In this document: positions 18,640 through 27,813 of the stretch, piece by piece
Layout: each line of letters begins with the position of its first letter
How positions within the stretch are numbered: position 1 is the stretch's first letter
Source of the DNA: an uncultured Clostridia bacterium
Lineage (GTDB): Bacteria > Bacillota > Clostridia > TANB77 > CAG-508
Length of the DNA: 64,000 nt
Assembly (NCBI GenBank): GCA_934168305.1
Contig: CAKPNF010000008.1
Span: forward strand, 1 to 64,000
Direction: 5' to 3'
Program-made: the position numbers and the translations under genes
The notes under the pieces: generated by a model
What the model was told of the DNA's origin: nothing
Database searches by the model: none
Seen by the model: only the letters and a program-made list of their open reading frames with translations

Positions 18640-18825
18640 TTACATTTCCTCTCTTTTGTTGTCAATATTTTGAACATTCATATTAGTAATCTTTTGTATG
18701 TCTTGCATCTCTTGAATTCCTTTTTCAAGATTATCTATTTCTTTATATTCTAAGAAAGTATTTATATCTCCTGTATTTTTAAATGTATCCCATGCAATTT
18801 TTTTAATCATGTTCTTCATCTCCAT
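18640..18825 (-). CDS. yqzL: YqzL-like small protein between era and recO
   Basis: A small protein of up to 61 residues with the core MIKKIAWDTFKNTGDINTFL, which matches the short YqzL family found between era and recO in Bacillota. Its function is unknown. Three ATGs lie close together (18825, 18819, 18810); the GGAG at 18816-18825 best serves the last one, so the mature protein may lack the first five residues. The C-terminal extension (QDIQKITNMNVQNI) is longer than in Bacillus. Confidence 0.75.
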   Translation of the reverse strand: MEMKNMIKKIAWDTFKNTGDINTFLEYKEIDNLEKGIQEMQDIQKITNMNVQNIDNKREEM

Positions 18826-18878
18826 TCTTAAAGTTTTACCTTTAATTTATCTTTTGCATTTTTCATAATTTTATACTA

Positions 18879-19781
18879 TTACTTTAATTTAAATTTGTTA
18901 ACAATAGAATCATTATCTAACCAATCTTGTTTTACTTTGACCCATGTTTTTAAATTCACTTTAAATCCAAAGTTTTGTTCCATATCAATTCTTGCAGCTC
19001 TTCCTATTCTCTTTAACATTTCACCATTCTTTCCAATTATTATACCCTTATGAGAATCTCTTAAACAATAAATTGTAGCTTCTATATCATATATATCTTC
19101 TTGTTGCTTATTTTTTCTTAAATTCATTTTTTCAACTTCAACATAAATTCCATGTGGTACTTCATCTTGTAATAATTTCAATGCTTTTTCACGTATAGTT
19201 TCTTCAGCTAACTGTCTTAATGTTTGGTCAGTGTATTCTTCTATATCATAATATGCTGGACCCGGTTTTAAGTTCTTCTCTATTTCATTTAATATGATAT
19301 CTCTGTATTTTTCTTGATAAGCTGATATTGGAATAACAGCTTCAAAATTGTATTCTTTGCTATATATATCTATTAGATTTAATAATTTTTCTCTTTTTAC
19401 CATATCTATTTTATTAATTATTAAAATTGTTTTTCTTTTTGATTCTTTAATTTTATCTAATATAATTCTATCTCCTTTTCCGATATCTTCACTTGTAGCT
19501 TCTATTATAAATAATATGATATCTGAATCTGGAATTGTTGCAAATGATGTTTCTACCATTGTTTCATTTAGTTTATGTTTTGGTTTGTGTATACCAGGTG
19601 TATCTGTAAATATAATCTGTGAATTTTTTCTATTTACGATTCCTTTTATTGCTGTTCTTGTAGTTTGAACTTTATTCGCTATTGCTGCAACTTTTTCTCC
19701 TACTAACAAATTTATTAATGTGGATTTTCCTACATTTGTTCTTCCTATTATTGTTACAAATCCTGATTTAAATTTTTCCAT
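18879..19781 (-). CDS. era: GTPase Era
   Basis: Era is an essential GTPase that binds the 3' end of 16S rRNA in 30S assembly. The 300-residue protein shows G1 GRTNVGKST, G3 DTPG, G4 NKID and the C-terminal KH domain (GIIIGKNGEMLKRIGRAAR). Length is typical. Confidence 0.97.
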   Translation of the reverse strand: MEKFKSGFVTIIGRTNVGKSTLINLLVGEKVAAIANKVQTTRTAIKGIVNRKNSQIIFTDTPGIHKPKHKLNETMVETSFATIPDSDIILFIIEATSEDIGKGDRIILDKIKESKRKTILIINKIDMVKREKLLNLIDIYSKEYNFEAVIPISAYQEKYRDIILNEIEKNLKPGPAYYDIEEYTDQTLRQLAEETIREKALKLLQDEVPHGIYVEVEKMNLRKNKQQEDIYDIEATIYCLRDSHKGIIIGKNGEMLKRIGRAARIDMEQNFGFKVNLKTWVKVKQDWLDNDSIVNKFKLK

Positions 19782-20035
19782 ATCTTTCCTCCATTAGGTC
19801 AAAATTTTTTTCACTTTATGACCCATCTTTTATTCTTTATATTTCAAATTATTTTATGTGTGTCAAAAGGTCTAAAACTCTTGACCTAATTTTCTAATGT
19901 TTATCTTAATTATACACCAATTTTATGCTAAATTTGTAGAATTTTTTGAATTTATTCTATATTTTTTAATCACTATTTTAAAGTATTAAAAAAACAGAAA
20001 TTGAACAATTTTTACGTTCGATTCCTGCTTTGCAT

Positions 20036-21328
20036 CTATGCATATGCATGTCTTTTTTTGAAATCCAATAAATTTGTAATTTCTTTTTCAGTGTTTTTCG
20101 CCTTCTTTGTTTTCTTTGCTCGCTCTTGTTCAAGTTCTCTTTTTTGTTTTTCAGCCATAGATTGGCAAATTGCTTTTTGATATGCAAAATGTGTATCTTG
20201 TGAAATTTTGCTCCAATTATATTCATTTCTAACTTTATTTTTTGCTTTTTTAGTTATTTCTGCACACAATTTACGATCATATAATAATTCTAATATCGCA
20301 TCTGCAATTGAGTTTGGATTTCCACAGTATGTTTTCATTCCATTTTCTTTATGTTGAACAATTTCATTTAAGCCACCTATATCTGAAACTACTATTGGAT
20401 TTTCTGAAAGCATAGCTTCAAGTGCAACGATTCCAAATGGTTCATATGTACTTGGAAATACAGCTACATCTGCTGCTTTATACATTTTTTGTACATCTTT
20501 TCCCGCCATATATCCTGCAAAATATACTTTTTCTGATATTCCCATTGCATTTACTTGTTCTTTTAATTCATCAATCATTCCGCCTTTTCCACAAATTACA
20601 AGTTTGGCATCATGATAACCTTCAAGTATTTTTGGCATTGCTGAAATCAAATATTGTATTCCTTTTTCATATACCAATCTTCCCATAAATAATATTATTT
20701 TTTCATTGTCCATTGCAAATTTTCTTCTAAAATTGTAATCTCTTTCTATCCCATTAAATAAATTAAGATTTACCCCGTTTGGTATTACGTTTATCTTTTC
20801 ATATGGTAAGCCAAATAATCTTTGTAATTCATTTTTCATGTAATTGCTATTAACAATTACTTCTGATGATTCATATGTTAACATCCATTCTGTATCATTT
20901 ATATATCTTTGTGTTTCGTCATGTATTCCACTATTTCTTCCAGCTTCTGTTGCATGTATTGTTGATACTATAGGTATATTATATGAGTTTTTTAATGTTT
21001 TTGCCGCATATGCCACAAGCCAATCATGTGCATGTATTACATCAAATTTTTCATCTTTCGCTATTATTTCATTTGCTTTTGCAATTAAATTAAAGTTTAA
21101 TTGCATTATCCAGTCTATAAAATTATTAGGATTTATCATATAGTTACTTACTCTATATACTTTTACTCCTTTATCATCTTCATATTCTGGTGAGTCTCCT
21201 TCTTTATATGTAACAACTGTTACATCATGTCCATCTTTTAATAGTGTTCTTGATAAATCATATACAACCCTTGATATTCCTCCTACAACTCTTGGTGGAT
21301 ACTCCCATGTTAACATTAATATTTTCAT
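20036..21328 (-). CDS. GT4 family glycosyltransferase, glycogen-synthase-like
   Basis: The 430-residue protein is a GT-B glycosyltransferase. The N-terminal domain has TWEYPPRVVGGISRVV and VIHAHDWLVAY; the C-terminal nucleotide-sugar domain has LFMGRLVYEKGIQYL and FPSTYEPFGIVALEAM with the EPFGIVALE donor-binding motif. Substrate cannot be fixed: related proteins make glycogen or transfer sugars to glycolipids. The C-terminal tail is charged (KKTKKAKNTEKE). It is monocistronic and sits between rpmA and era, with about 250 bases of non-coding DNA after it. Confidence 0.85.
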   Translation of the reverse strand: MKILMLTWEYPPRVVGGISRVVYDLSRTLLKDGHDVTVVTYKEGDSPEYEDDKGVKVYRVSNYMINPNNFIDWIMQLNFNLIAKANEIIAKDEKFDVIHAHDWLVAYAAKTLKNSYNIPIVSTIHATEAGRNSGIHDETQRYINDTEWMLTYESSEVIVNSNYMKNELQRLFGLPYEKINVIPNGVNLNLFNGIERDYNFRRKFAMDNEKIILFMGRLVYEKGIQYLISAMPKILEGYHDAKLVICGKGGMIDELKEQVNAMGISEKVYFAGYMAGKDVQKMYKAADVAVFPSTYEPFGIVALEAMLSENPIVVSDIGGLNEIVQHKENGMKTYCGNPNSIADAILELLYDRKLCAEITKKAKNKVRNEYNWSKISQDTHFAYQKAICQSMAEKQKRELEQERAKKTKKAKNTEKEITNLLDFKKRHAYA

Positions 21329-21460
21329 TAACGATTCTTCCTTTCACTTCTTTGACAATTTTCTTTTGTTTATGACATTTTTCTCAATTAATTATATTCT
21401 ATACAAAAAAAATAAAAATGTAAATGGTTTTTTCAATTTTTTTATTTTATTTTTTTCAAA

Positions 21461-21517
21461 GTTATAATTCAGTGAGAAATGGTTATATTGTTGAATCATT
21501 TCTCACTGAACTGTAAC
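21461..21517. repeat. Long perfect hairpin without T-run
   Basis: Arms 21468-21481 and 21497-21510 are a perfect 14-bp inverted repeat, extended by six further pairs on the outside (21461-21466 / 21512-21517). No T-run follows on either strand, so it is not a standard terminator. It may be a small repeated palindromic element. Confidence 0.65.
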
Positions 21518-21532
21518 TTCTCAAATAAAAAA

Positions 21533-21558
21533 AATCAAGTTTTAAAAACTTGACTTTT
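21533..21558 (-). terminator. Terminator of the rplU-rpmA operon
   Basis: A stem TCAAGTTT / AAACTTGA follows the rpmA stop and is followed on the minus strand by a T-run. Confidence 0.75.
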
Positions 21559-21560
21559 TG

Positions 21561-21821
21561 CTATGCTTCTACTGGGTAAACACTTACTTGTTTTTTGTCT
21601 CTACCTTTTCTTTCAAATTTTACAGTACCATCTACTACTGCATATAATGTATCATCGCTACCTTTTTTTACATTAACACCTGGATATACTCTTGTTCCTC
21701 TTTGTCTAACTAATATATTTCCAGCTAAAACAAATTGTCCATCTGCTCTTTTTACTCCAAGACGTTTTGATTCACTCTCACGACCATTGTGTGAACTACC
21801 TTGACCTTTTTTATGAGCCAT
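21561..21821 (-). CDS. rpmA: 50S ribosomal protein bL27
   Basis: This 86-residue protein of the peptidyl-transferase region starts [23 protein letters not shown] 21821 is chosen because AAAGGAGTGAG lies before it; the frame extends to 21839 without a ribosome site. Many Bacillota make bL27 with a short N-terminal extension removed by the Prp protease, whose gene lies between rplU and rpmA. Here the extension is absent and only 74 bases separate the genes, so the two absences agree. Confidence 0.97.
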   Translation of the reverse strand: MAHKKGQGSSHNGRESESKRLGVKRADGQFVLAGNILVRQRGTRVYPGVNVKKGSDDTLYAVVDGTVKFERKGRDKKQVSVYPVEA

Positions 21822-21895
21822 TAATCTCACTCCTTTCACTTATGGTTTTATATATTTTCTCTTAATTAAAATCTTTTTAATTAATTTATGTAGAA

Positions 21896-22252
21896 CTAAG
21901 CTTCTACTTTTTCTTCAGCTTTTGCTGCTGTTTTTCTTGCTGTTGATTTTATTGCTGTTATTTCAACTTTAGTATATGGTTGTCTATGTCCTTGTTTTCT
22001 TCTGTAGTTCTTTTTAGCTTTCATTTTGAAAACAATTATTTTTTTACCTTTACCGTGTGAAACAACTTTTCCTTCAACTTTCATACTTTTTACATAAGGA
22101 TTTCCAACTTGTACTTTTCCTTCATCTGAAACTAGTATAACTTTATCAAAAGTAACTTTTTTACCTTCTTCAGCATCTAATTTTTCGAAGAATACTACAT
22201 CTCCTTCTGCTACTTTGTATTGTTTTCCACAACTTTCAATTACTGCGTACAT
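21896..22252 (-). CDS. rplU: 50S ribosomal protein bL21
   Basis: The 118-residue protein begins [20 protein letters not shown] and has the signature [19 protein letters not shown]. The C-terminal Ala/Lys-rich tail ([15 protein letters not shown]) is a little longer than usual. It is cotranscribed with rpmA and preceded by a structured leader. Confidence 0.97.
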   Translation of the reverse strand: MYAVIESCGKQYKVAEGDVVFFEKLDAEEGKKVTFDKVILVSDEGKVQVGNPYVKSMKVEGKVVSHGKGKKIIVFKMKAKKNYRRKQGHRQPYTKVEITAIKSTARKTAAKAEEKVEA

Positions 22253-22281
22253 TTAAAATGCACCTCCCTTATTTGTATACT

Positions 22282-22350
22282 CGCTAATCCTTTTGCTAAA
22301 GGTAACTAAATTTAATTAGTTTTTATGTACCTTGACTAAGCGGATTACAG
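22282..22350 (-). promoter_or_regulatory. Putative ribosomal protein L21 leader
   Basis: Nested helices can form in the transcript upstream of rplU: a closing helix of 22285-22290 with 22342-22347, an inner helix of 22299-22304 with 22328-22333, and a top helix of 22305-22309 with 22316-22320. Position and layout fit the autogenous L21 leader of Bacillota, but I have not compared it with the Rfam model. Confidence 0.55.
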
Positions 22351-22427
22351 TTATTAATTTTAACATTATTTTTTTTTCTTGTCAACCACTTTTTGGTAAT
22401 TTTTTAGTAGAGTTCGTAACTTTTATA

Positions 22428-23255
22428 CTACTCCAATTCTTTTATTGCTTGTTCATATTGTTCTTTGTCAGGTGCCTTTCCATGCCATTCTACCTTGTTT
22501 TCCATAAAAGATACGCCTTTTCCTTTTATAGTTTTAGCAATTATACAAGTTGGTTTACCTTTAACATTCTTTGCAACATCAAAAGCATCCATAATTTCTT
22601 GAATATTATGACCATCAATATTTATAACCTGAAATCCAAAATTCTTAAATTTTTCGTCAATAGGATACGAACTCATTACTTCTTCAATTGTACCATCTAT
22701 TTGTAGATTGTTGTTATCTACTATCACACATAAATTATCTAATTTGTATTTACCTGATGCCATTGCTGCCTCCCATACTTGACCTTCCTCTATTTCTCCA
22801 TCACCCATTATACAATATACCCTGTAATCTTTGTTATCTAACTTACCAGCTATTGCCATTCCATTTGCAGCAGATAGTCCCTGTCCTAATGAACCTGTCG
22901 TCATATCAACTCCTGGTATTTTTTTCATATCAGGATGTCCTTGTAATCTACTTTCTATATTTCTTAAAGTTTTTAATTCTTCAATATCGAAATATCCTCT
23001 ATTTGCCAATGTTGAATATAATGCTGGTGCACAATGTCCTTTTGATAAAACTAATCTATCTCTGTTTTCATCTTTTGGATTTTGTGGATCTATGTTCATT
23101 TCATAAAAATATAGAACTGATATTATATCAGCTATTGAAAGTGAACCTCCCGGATGTCCTGATTGTCCACTATATACTTCATCTATTATTCCTCTTCTAA
23201 TATTTTTTGCAATTATCTGTAATTCTTCAACATTATTTATTTTTTTATTATTCAT
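22428..23255 (-). CDS. Transketolase, N-terminal (thiamine-binding) subunit
   Basis: This 275-residue protein is the N-terminal half of a split transketolase, which binds thiamine pyrophosphate and moves two-carbon units in the pentose phosphate pathway. Motifs are GHPGGSLSIADI, HCAPALYSTL, GSLGQGLSAANGMA and the ThDP motif GDGEIEEGQVWEAA with NNLQIDG. The partner half, which contributes the pyrimidine-binding and C-terminal domains, normally lies directly downstream. Here rplU follows instead, so it must be elsewhere. Confidence 0.92.
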   Translation of the reverse strand: MNNKKINNVEELQIIAKNIRRGIIDEVYSGQSGHPGGSLSIADIISVLYFYEMNIDPQNPKDENRDRLVLSKGHCAPALYSTLANRGYFDIEELKTLRNIESRLQGHPDMKKIPGVDMTTGSLGQGLSAANGMAIAGKLDNKDYRVYCIMGDGEIEEGQVWEAAMASGKYKLDNLCVIVDNNNLQIDGTIEEVMSSYPIDEKFKNFGFQVINIDGHNIQEIMDAFDVAKNVKGKPTCIIAKTIKGKGVSFMENKVEWHGKAPDKEQYEQAIKELE

Positions 23256-23497
23256 AATTTTTTCTTCCTTTCTATGTACATTTACATACGTTTTTATTAA
23301 TAAAGTAACTATATCTTATAATATATTTATTTTATATGTTATATATTTTTTCTGCAATATTTGTAATATAAATATAAAATAATTGTAACCTTATTGTAAT
23401 TTATTACATATTAACCTCAAAAAATTGACTTTTTTGTCAATTTCTGTTATTATACATTTCGACATTCAATATATTATTCATAAGGAAGGAGACTAAC

Positions 23498-23704
23498 ATG
23501 TATATAAGTTCATTTAATGTAATTTTAGGTAACAACGAAAAAAAAGTTATTATTCAAAATAACACATCCACTCTATCAGACAACATGTCTATATTAACAA
23601 GATATGTATTAGATTTAGGTGGAAATATGATTAATAATAACACAGCAAGTTTTTTATCAAAAGACGCATTTGTTGAATTTATCAACAAAGTGTTAGAATT
23701 TTAA
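23498..23704 (+). CDS. Small conserved-type protein, unknown function
   Basis: The 68-residue protein (MYISSFNVILGNNEKKVIIQ) has no membrane helix or known motif. It is well formed as a gene: GGAAGGAG before ATG, an upstream AT-rich region of about 240 bases and a strong terminator immediately after the stop. It is one of three plus-strand genes in the window. Confidence 0.6.
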   Translation: MYISSFNVILGNNEKKVIIQNNTSTLSDNMSILTRYVLDLGGNMINNNTASFLSKDAFVEFINKVLEF

Positions 23705-23713
23705 TTCTTCTAA

Positions 23714-23745
23714 GAACGGTAGCATAATTGCTACCGTTCCTTTTT
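23714..23745 (+). terminator. Terminator of the small plus-strand gene
   Basis: A 10-bp stem (GAACGGTAGC / GCTACCGTTC) is followed by CTTTTTA. Confidence 0.88.
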
Positions 23746-23748
23746 ATA

Positions 23749-23781
23749 AAATGAGTCAAAAGGAATACCTTTTTGACTCAT
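23749..23781 (-). terminator. Terminator of ftsH
   Basis: An 11-bp perfect stem (ATGAGTCAAAA / TTTTGACTCAT) overlaps the ftsH stop and is followed by a T-rich stretch on the minus strand. Confidence 0.8.
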
Positions 23782-25569
23782 TTATTCAAAAATTCTATTA
23801 AATTCTTGTTCATTTATTTTCTCTTGTTTAAGTAATGTTTGTGCAATAATGTCTAATTTATCTCTATGTTCTATTAATAATTTTTGAGCATTAGCATATG
23901 CTTCATCAATTAAAGATTTAACTTCTGCACCAATTTTATCTCCAATATCTTCTCCAAAAACAAACATATCATTTTGTTCTTTTCCTTGGAAATCAATTGG
24001 TCCTAAATTATCACTCATACCATATTTAGTAACCATCTCTCTTGCAATTTTTGTTGCTACTTCTATATCATTACTAGCACCAGTTGAAATATCATCTAGA
24101 ACTAATTTTTCAGCAGCTCTACCACCAAGTAATGCAACTAATTTTTCTTTCATTTCGGTTTTAGAAATATAGTATTTGTCTTCATCAGATTTATACATTG
24201 TATATCCACCTGCAACACCTCTTGGTATAATTGATATTTCTTTTATGTCAGTTTGTGTTGCCAAGTATCTACTAACTACTGCATGTCCTGCTTCGTGATA
24301 TGCTGTTAATTTTTTATCTTTTTCAGAATATACTCTTGTTTTCTTTTCAAGTCCAACAGTTACTTTTTTTACAGCTTCTTCGATGTCTGAATTTTCAATT
24401 TCATCATGTTTATTAATCGTTGCTATAATTGCGGCTTCATTTAAAATATTTGCAAGTTCAGCTCCAGTAAATCCTGCTGTGTCTTCTGCTATACTTTCTA
24501 AATTAACATCATCTGATATTCTCTTATTTTCACTATGAATTTTTAAAATATCTAATCTTCCTTTTAAATCTGGTGCTGGTATTGTTATTTGCCTATCAAA
24601 TCTACCAGGTCTTAATAATGCTTTATCAAGCATTTCCGGTCTGTTTGTCGCTGCTAATACTATTATAGTTTCTTCTGAACTAAATCCATCCATTTCTACT
24701 AATAATTGATTTAAAGTTTGATTATTTTCTGTTTCTGCTCCACTATTAGATGTTCTTCTTGCTCCTATTGCATCTATTTCATCTATAAATACAATGCATG
24801 GTGCCATTTTTCTTGCTTTATCAAACAATTTTCTTACTCTTGATGCTCCAAGTCCTGCAAACATTTCTATAAACTCAGAACCACTCATTGAAATAAACGG
24901 AACATCTGCTTCACCAGCTATAGCTTTTGCTATTAATGTTTTTCCTGTTCCTGGTTTTCCATATAATAAAACTCCCTTTGGAACTTTAGCACCCATTTTA
25001 GTAAATTTTTCAGGTCTTTTTAAAAAATCCACAATTTCTATTAATTCTTCTTTTTCCTCGTCCAAACCTGCAACATCTTTAAATTTTATTTTTGTTTTTC
25101 TTTCTGTATCATCATATACTTGTCCTTTTTCTCCTAAACCTTGCATTTTAAATATCATTATAAATAATGCAATCATAACCAATGTAGGAAGTAAGCTTAA
25201 AAATGTTGTTGATATTTGTGTTATAGCACTTTTTGGTTTTTGTATCAATTCAATTTCATTTCCTTCTGCAACTTTTTGTTGTACTAATTCCATAAAGGCT
25301 TCTGTATTTGGAACAATTGATTTTTTTTCTTCCTCAACATTTTTTACTTTTACTTTTACAGATGTACTTCCAACTGTCATTTCTATTTTCTCAATATTTC
25401 CATATGACATCTCTTTAATTAAATCTGTGTATGCAAGAGTCTTATCATCTTTATCATTATTTACAAAATAATATATTCCAGCCCCTAATAAAATAGCAAT
25501 AAATAAAGTTGAAATTATTACATATGTGATTAATTTTTTATTATCCTTTTTATTTTTATTATTATTCAT
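23782..25569 (-). CDS. ftsH: ATP-dependent zinc metalloprotease FtsH
   Basis: A membrane AAA+ protease that removes misassembled membrane proteins and regulators. The 595-residue protein has two membrane helices (about residues 13-32 and 115-138) around an outer domain, Walker A GKPGTGKT, Walker B CIVFIDEIDAIG, the arginine-finger region RPGRFDRQ and the zinc site HEAGH. Length is on the short side of normal because the C-terminal tail is brief. It is the last gene of an alr-DUF1189-ftsH series. Confidence 0.97.
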   Translation of the reverse strand: MNNNKNKKDNKKLITYVIISTLFIAILLGAGIYYFVNNDKDDKTLAYTDLIKEMSYGNIEKIEMTVGSTSVKVKVKNVEEEKKSIVPNTEAFMELVQQKVAEGNEIELIQKPKSAITQISTTFLSLLPTLVMIALFIMIFKMQGLGEKGQVYDDTERKTKIKFKDVAGLDEEKEELIEIVDFLKRPEKFTKMGAKVPKGVLLYGKPGTGKTLIAKAIAGEADVPFISMSGSEFIEMFAGLGASRVRKLFDKARKMAPCIVFIDEIDAIGARRTSNSGAETENNQTLNQLLVEMDGFSSEETIIVLAATNRPEMLDKALLRPGRFDRQITIPAPDLKGRLDILKIHSENKRISDDVNLESIAEDTAGFTGAELANILNEAAIIATINKHDEIENSDIEEAVKKVTVGLEKKTRVYSEKDKKLTAYHEAGHAVVSRYLATQTDIKEISIIPRGVAGGYTMYKSDEDKYYISKTEMKEKLVALLGGRAAEKLVLDDISTGASNDIEVATKIAREMVTKYGMSDNLGPIDFQGKEQNDMFVFGEDIGDKIGAEVKSLIDEAYANAQKLLIEHRDKLDIIAQTLLKQEKINEQEFNRIFE

Positions 25570-25603
25570 CTATTTTTTAGTGTTCCTTTCGATTATTTAA
25601 ATT

Positions 25604-26671
25604 TTATGCATTTGAACCTTCAGGTTCTTCACCATTTGTATCATCATCTTTTGCCTTTTCCTTACTTTTATCCTTTTTTTGTGTATCTTTGTTTTCTTTG
25701 GCATCTCCTTCTTTTTCTTCTTCTTTTATTTCCTCTTTTATTTCTTTTTGAACTTCAATTATCTTTTGTACTTCACCTTGTTTTTTATTGAATTCAGATT
25801 TTAATATAAATATTGCAGCTATTATATAAATAGACGCTACTAATACATACATTATATCAAAATAGTTTATTGTAAATTTATAAAATGCATTTATTATTAA
25901 ATAAATTATATTCAATATAGTTGGTAAAGTTATGGCATATACAGCCATATTGAATACAGCAACAAATCTTATTTTTAATTTCAAAATAATTGTAGTTATA
26001 TATCCAACAATTGCTATAACTAGTATATAGAATAATGTATTTATAAAATAAATAACAAAAGCATATATAAATAATACTAAACATAAATTTAAATATAATG
26101 ACATCATATTAGAACTTGTTAGATATTCAACTATTTGCTGTTTATTAAACTCTGTTATTCCCATTTCTCCAAATAATTCTTTATATTCGTAGTTTGATGT
26201 TCCCTTTAATCCTATTTGTTTTAGTATTAGTTTATTTTTCAATATTATTATTGCATTTTCTTCATCACTTACTTGATTAACATATTCATTAATTTTTTCT
26301 TCGCTGTCTGATACTGTATCAATAATCACTTTTCCATACATTGGATCTTCATCTATTATAGCTTCTTGAGAATCTACTTGTAATGTTCCATCTTTATATG
26401 TAAGTTCAGGTGATTTTTCATTTATATATTGTGCTATATTTTTAATTTCTAAACTAGCTTTATAAACAGTTATAATTGAAGAAATAATGCATAATGTCAT
26501 TATTAACAATCCTAAATATTTTATTGCACTTTTAAAACCTTCTACTGATAATTCAGAATATTTTTCTATTTTGTATATTGAATACCATACTTTTTTAAAA
26601 AATCCTTTTTTAATATCATTATTTTCTACTTCCTGATTATTATTTTCTTTGTTTTGTGGATTTTTATACAT
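25604..26671 (-). CDS. DUF1189-like membrane protein
   Basis: The protein has a charged N-terminus, one helix near residue 60, an extracellular region and four or five helices between residues 190 and 310, then a highly charged Lys/Glu-rich tail. This arrangement and the FKSAIKYLGLLIMTL segment fit DUF1189 proteins, whose role is unknown. ATG 26671 is preferred because GGAGTGGAG precedes it. The coding region begins right at the stop of alr, so the two are cotranslated. Confidence 0.62.
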   Translation of the reverse strand: MYKNPQNKENNNQEVENNDIKKGFFKKVWYSIYKIEKYSELSVEGFKSAIKYLGLLIMTLCIISSIITVYKASLEIKNIAQYINEKSPELTYKDGTLQVDSQEAIIDEDPMYGKVIIDTVSDSEEKINEYVNQVSDEENAIIILKNKLILKQIGLKGTSNYEYKELFGEMGITEFNKQQIVEYLTSSNMMSLYLNLCLVLFIYAFVIYFINTLFYILVIAIVGYITTIILKLKIRFVAVFNMAVYAITLPTILNIIYLIINAFYKFTINYFDIMYVLVASIYIIAAIFILKSEFNKKQGEVQKIIEVQKEIKEEIKEEEKEGDAKENKDTQKKDKSKEKAKDDDTNGEEPEGSNA

Positions 26672-26672
26672 T

Positions 26673-27791
26673 TTATCTCCACTCCCTTCTAATACTACTA
26701 TCAACATGCTTTATGCTTGTATTGAAAATCACTTCGTCATCTATTTTGACATTTCTACCTGTTATATCAACAGTAACATGATATGTCCCTATTCTTCCTA
26801 ATATAGGACATTTCTGACCATTTATATTAACAAATAATTGTTGCTTTTTTAATAAATTTTTAATATCACCAACAATATATCTAATTTTATCTATTTTTCT
26901 ATACATGTCTTTTCCAGTTTCAATATTGACCCCATCTGCATATCCACATGGAATTATTGCAACTTTTGTATCTTTTTTTGTTTTATAAACATTTGAATAC
27001 CCAATATTAAAATTTTTGGGAAGTTCTTTTATTTCTGCAACATTTGCTTTTAAATATCCTATTTTCCTTAATCCTACCGAATTTTTAAATGCTATTCTCC
27101 CATTAAATGCTGAACCTATTCTTACAGCATTTAAATGCATATTAGGAAATTTAATAAATGCTGATGTATTGCAAACATGTAACATTCCAGTTTCTAATTC
27201 GTTCATTTTCAATACTTCAATACAGCTCATAAATCTTTCAAATTGTAATTTAGTATATTTATCATCATAATATGCATTTGAAAAATGAGTAAATGTTCCT
27301 TCTATTTTTACATTCTTTAAAGATTTTATTATCTTTATCATTTCATCTCTATTGTTGTATACAAAGCCGTATCTTCCGAAACCAGTATCAATCTTTATAT
27401 GAGCTTTTATTTTTTTATTTAATTCTTGTCCAATTTTATCAGCAATTTCTGCAGCTTGCTTTGAGCCAATTGTTATTATTATATTATTATCTATTAAAGT
27501 TCTAACATCTTCTTCTATACTAGTTGAAGATAACATTAATATTTTTTCCTTTATTCCTGCATTTCTTAGTTTTAGAGCTTCTTCAATTGTTGAAACAGCA
27601 AAAAAATCTATTCCATTATCAATTAAGAATTTTGTATATTCTACTATCCCTAATCCATATCCATTAGTTTTTACAACTGCTATTATTTTAACTTTATTTC
27701 CTTTATCATCAGGTAGATTTGTATTTGCATAATCTTTTATTTTTTTTATATTGTACCTTAAATCTTCTTTATTTATTACTACTGATTTCAA
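26673..27791 (-). CDS. alr: Alanine racemase-family PLP enzyme
   Basis: Alanine racemase makes D-Ala for peptidoglycan. The PLP lysine is in AVVKTNGYGLG (residues about 38-48) and the second catalytic Tyr is in PCGYADG; HIKIDTGFGRYGF is also conserved. One usual motif is altered: the GRVxMDQ loop reads GRIGTYHVTVDIT, losing Met and Asp-Gln. Substrate specificity could therefore differ from plain Ala. Length (372) is normal. It lies downstream of a FemAB-type gene, a cell-wall context. Confidence 0.85.
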   Translation of the reverse strand: MKSVVINKEDLRYNIKKIKDYANTNLPDDKGNKVKIIAVVKTNGYGLGIVEYTKFLIDNGIDFFAVSTIEEALKLRNAGIKEKILMLSSTSIEEDVRTLIDNNIIITIGSKQAAEIADKIGQELNKKIKAHIKIDTGFGRYGFVYNNRDEMIKIIKSLKNVKIEGTFTHFSNAYYDDKYTKLQFERFMSCIEVLKMNELETGMLHVCNTSAFIKFPNMHLNAVRIGSAFNGRIAFKNSVGLRKIGYLKANVAEIKELPKNFNIGYSNVYKTKKDTKVAIIPCGYADGVNIETGKDMYRKIDKIRYIVGDIKNLLKKQQLFVNINGQKCPILGRIGTYHVTVDITGRNVKIDDEVIFNTSIKHVDSSIRREWR

Positions 27792-27813
27792 AACGTCCTC
27801 CTAAAAACAGTTT

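Noticed and set aside
22688..23200. 170-codon plus-strand ORF
   Set aside because: It is antisense to the transketolase gene and has the Leu/Phe-rich composition of a shadow frame.
24794..25471. 225-codon plus-strand ORF
   Set aside because: It lies wholly antisense to ftsH, has no ribosome site and shows no protein family.
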